Part shown: one piece after another, positions 6,178-6,409 of the stretch
How the letters are laid out: the number at the start of each line of letters is the position of its first letter
Position numbering within the stretch: the stretch's first letter is position 1
Origin: CAYMKE01 sp964345135
Lineage (GTDB): Bacteria > Bacteroidota > Bacteroidia > Bacteroidales > JBBRXJ01
Reading direction: 5' to 3'
Assembly: GCA_964345135.1 (NCBI GenBank)
Contig: CAYFQI010000173.1
Location: forward strand, 1-6,409
Length of the DNA stretch: 6,409 nt
The notes under the pieces: generated by a model
What the model saw: only the letters and a program-made list of their open reading frames with translations
What the model was told of the DNA's origin: nothing
Databases searched by the model: none
Program-made: the position numbers and the translations under genes

Positions 6178-6369
6178 TTAATTTTTGAATCGACATTTTA
6201 TCAAATTATGGTAAACTTTCTGTTCCTCTAAATCAAATTTAATCAAGTAATTATTTGGTAAAAGGTCAGTAAATATTTCATTTATAAAAATAATATAATC
6301 TTCACTTTTAGTAGCCTTACTTATAATTGCATCAATTAATTTTATTTCATATTCGCTAAATTTTTTCAT
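6178..6369 (-). CDS. Hypothetical protein, 5' part of the same split gene
   Basis: The ATG at 6369 opens a 63-residue frame, preceded by an A-rich leader and no Shine-Dalgarno motif. It starts MKKFSEYEIKLIDAII and has the segment YIIFINEIFTDLLPNNYL, an amphipathic, Leu/Ile-rich soluble region without a recognised domain. It ends at 6178 only six codons past an AAAA run. Switching frame at that run joins it smoothly to the downstream frame, giving one protein of about 242 residues with the membrane helix at about 174-194. The 40 bases upstream to the window edge contain no other gene that can be seen. Confidence 0.5.
   Translation of the reverse strand: MKKFSEYEIKLIDAIISKATKSEDYIIFINEIFTDLLPNNYLIKFDLEEQKVYHNLIKCRFKN
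6196..6199 (-). other. Probable frameshift site (A4 run on the minus strand)
   Basis: The minus-strand run AAAA, + strand TTTT, is where the upstream frame (...YHNLIK) and downstream frame (NVDSKINFN...) meet. Dropping one A gives ...YHNLINVDSKINF, an uninterrupted reading. It may be a true mutation or a sequencing error in a homopolymer. Confidence 0.55.
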
Positions 6370-6409
6370 TTTTTCACTTATTTAAATTCTTAGCACTTCC
6401 CCAAGGTTA

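Noticed and set aside
1..6409. Search for tRNA, rRNA, CRISPR repeats and transposase genes
   Set aside because: No cloverleaf, regularly spaced repeat or transposase motif was seen by reading; weak or degraded copies cannot be excluded by eye.

Overview
The window looks like a chromosomal piece of an anaerobic member of the Bacteroidota. Three things point there. The RNase Y at the left end reads like Bacteroidota RNase Y. The right half holds a remnant of a CHU_C/type B type IX secretion sorting domain, a module restricted to that phylum. The DNA is AT-rich, with A-rich leaders and few strong Shine-Dalgarno sequences. The assignment rests on sequence recognition only; no search was run.

Layout. 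Positions 1-1469 (+) hold ribonuclease Y, cut at its 5' end by the window edge. Positions 1470-1669 are a 200-base gap with three predicted hairpins, the first probably the rny terminator. Positions 1670-5348 (+) hold three genes in one direction. The first is a MetV-like iron-sulfur protein; it overlaps the second, a short MetF-type methylenetetrahydrofolate reductase, by 4 bases. After 53 bases comes a 684-residue fusion of a GltD-like FAD/NAD(P)H oxidoreductase, a two-cluster ferredoxin domain and an MvhD/FlpD-like [2Fe-2S] domain.

From 5349 onward the character changes. The minus strand carries a headless 63-codon remnant of a CHU_C domain (5378-5569), a GC-rich 67-base block (5571-5637), and an AT-rich hypothetical membrane-protein gene (5640-6369) that appears split by a one-base frameshift near 6196-6199. 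This end looks like accessory, partly decayed DNA.

How the genes work together. In acetogens and other anaerobes MetF pairs with MetV, and the pair gets electrons from a further partner: HdrABC-MvhD in Moorella, an RnfC-like protein in Acetobacterium. Here the natural partner is the fusion protein, which has an NAD(P)H/FAD unit at one end, ferredoxin clusters in the middle and an MvhD-like transfer domain at the other end. The inferred job is reduction of methylene-THF to methyl-THF with electrons passed from a pyridine nucleotide (or ferredoxin) through the fusion protein and MetV to MetF. This compact electron-delivery arrangement is the most interesting system in the window.
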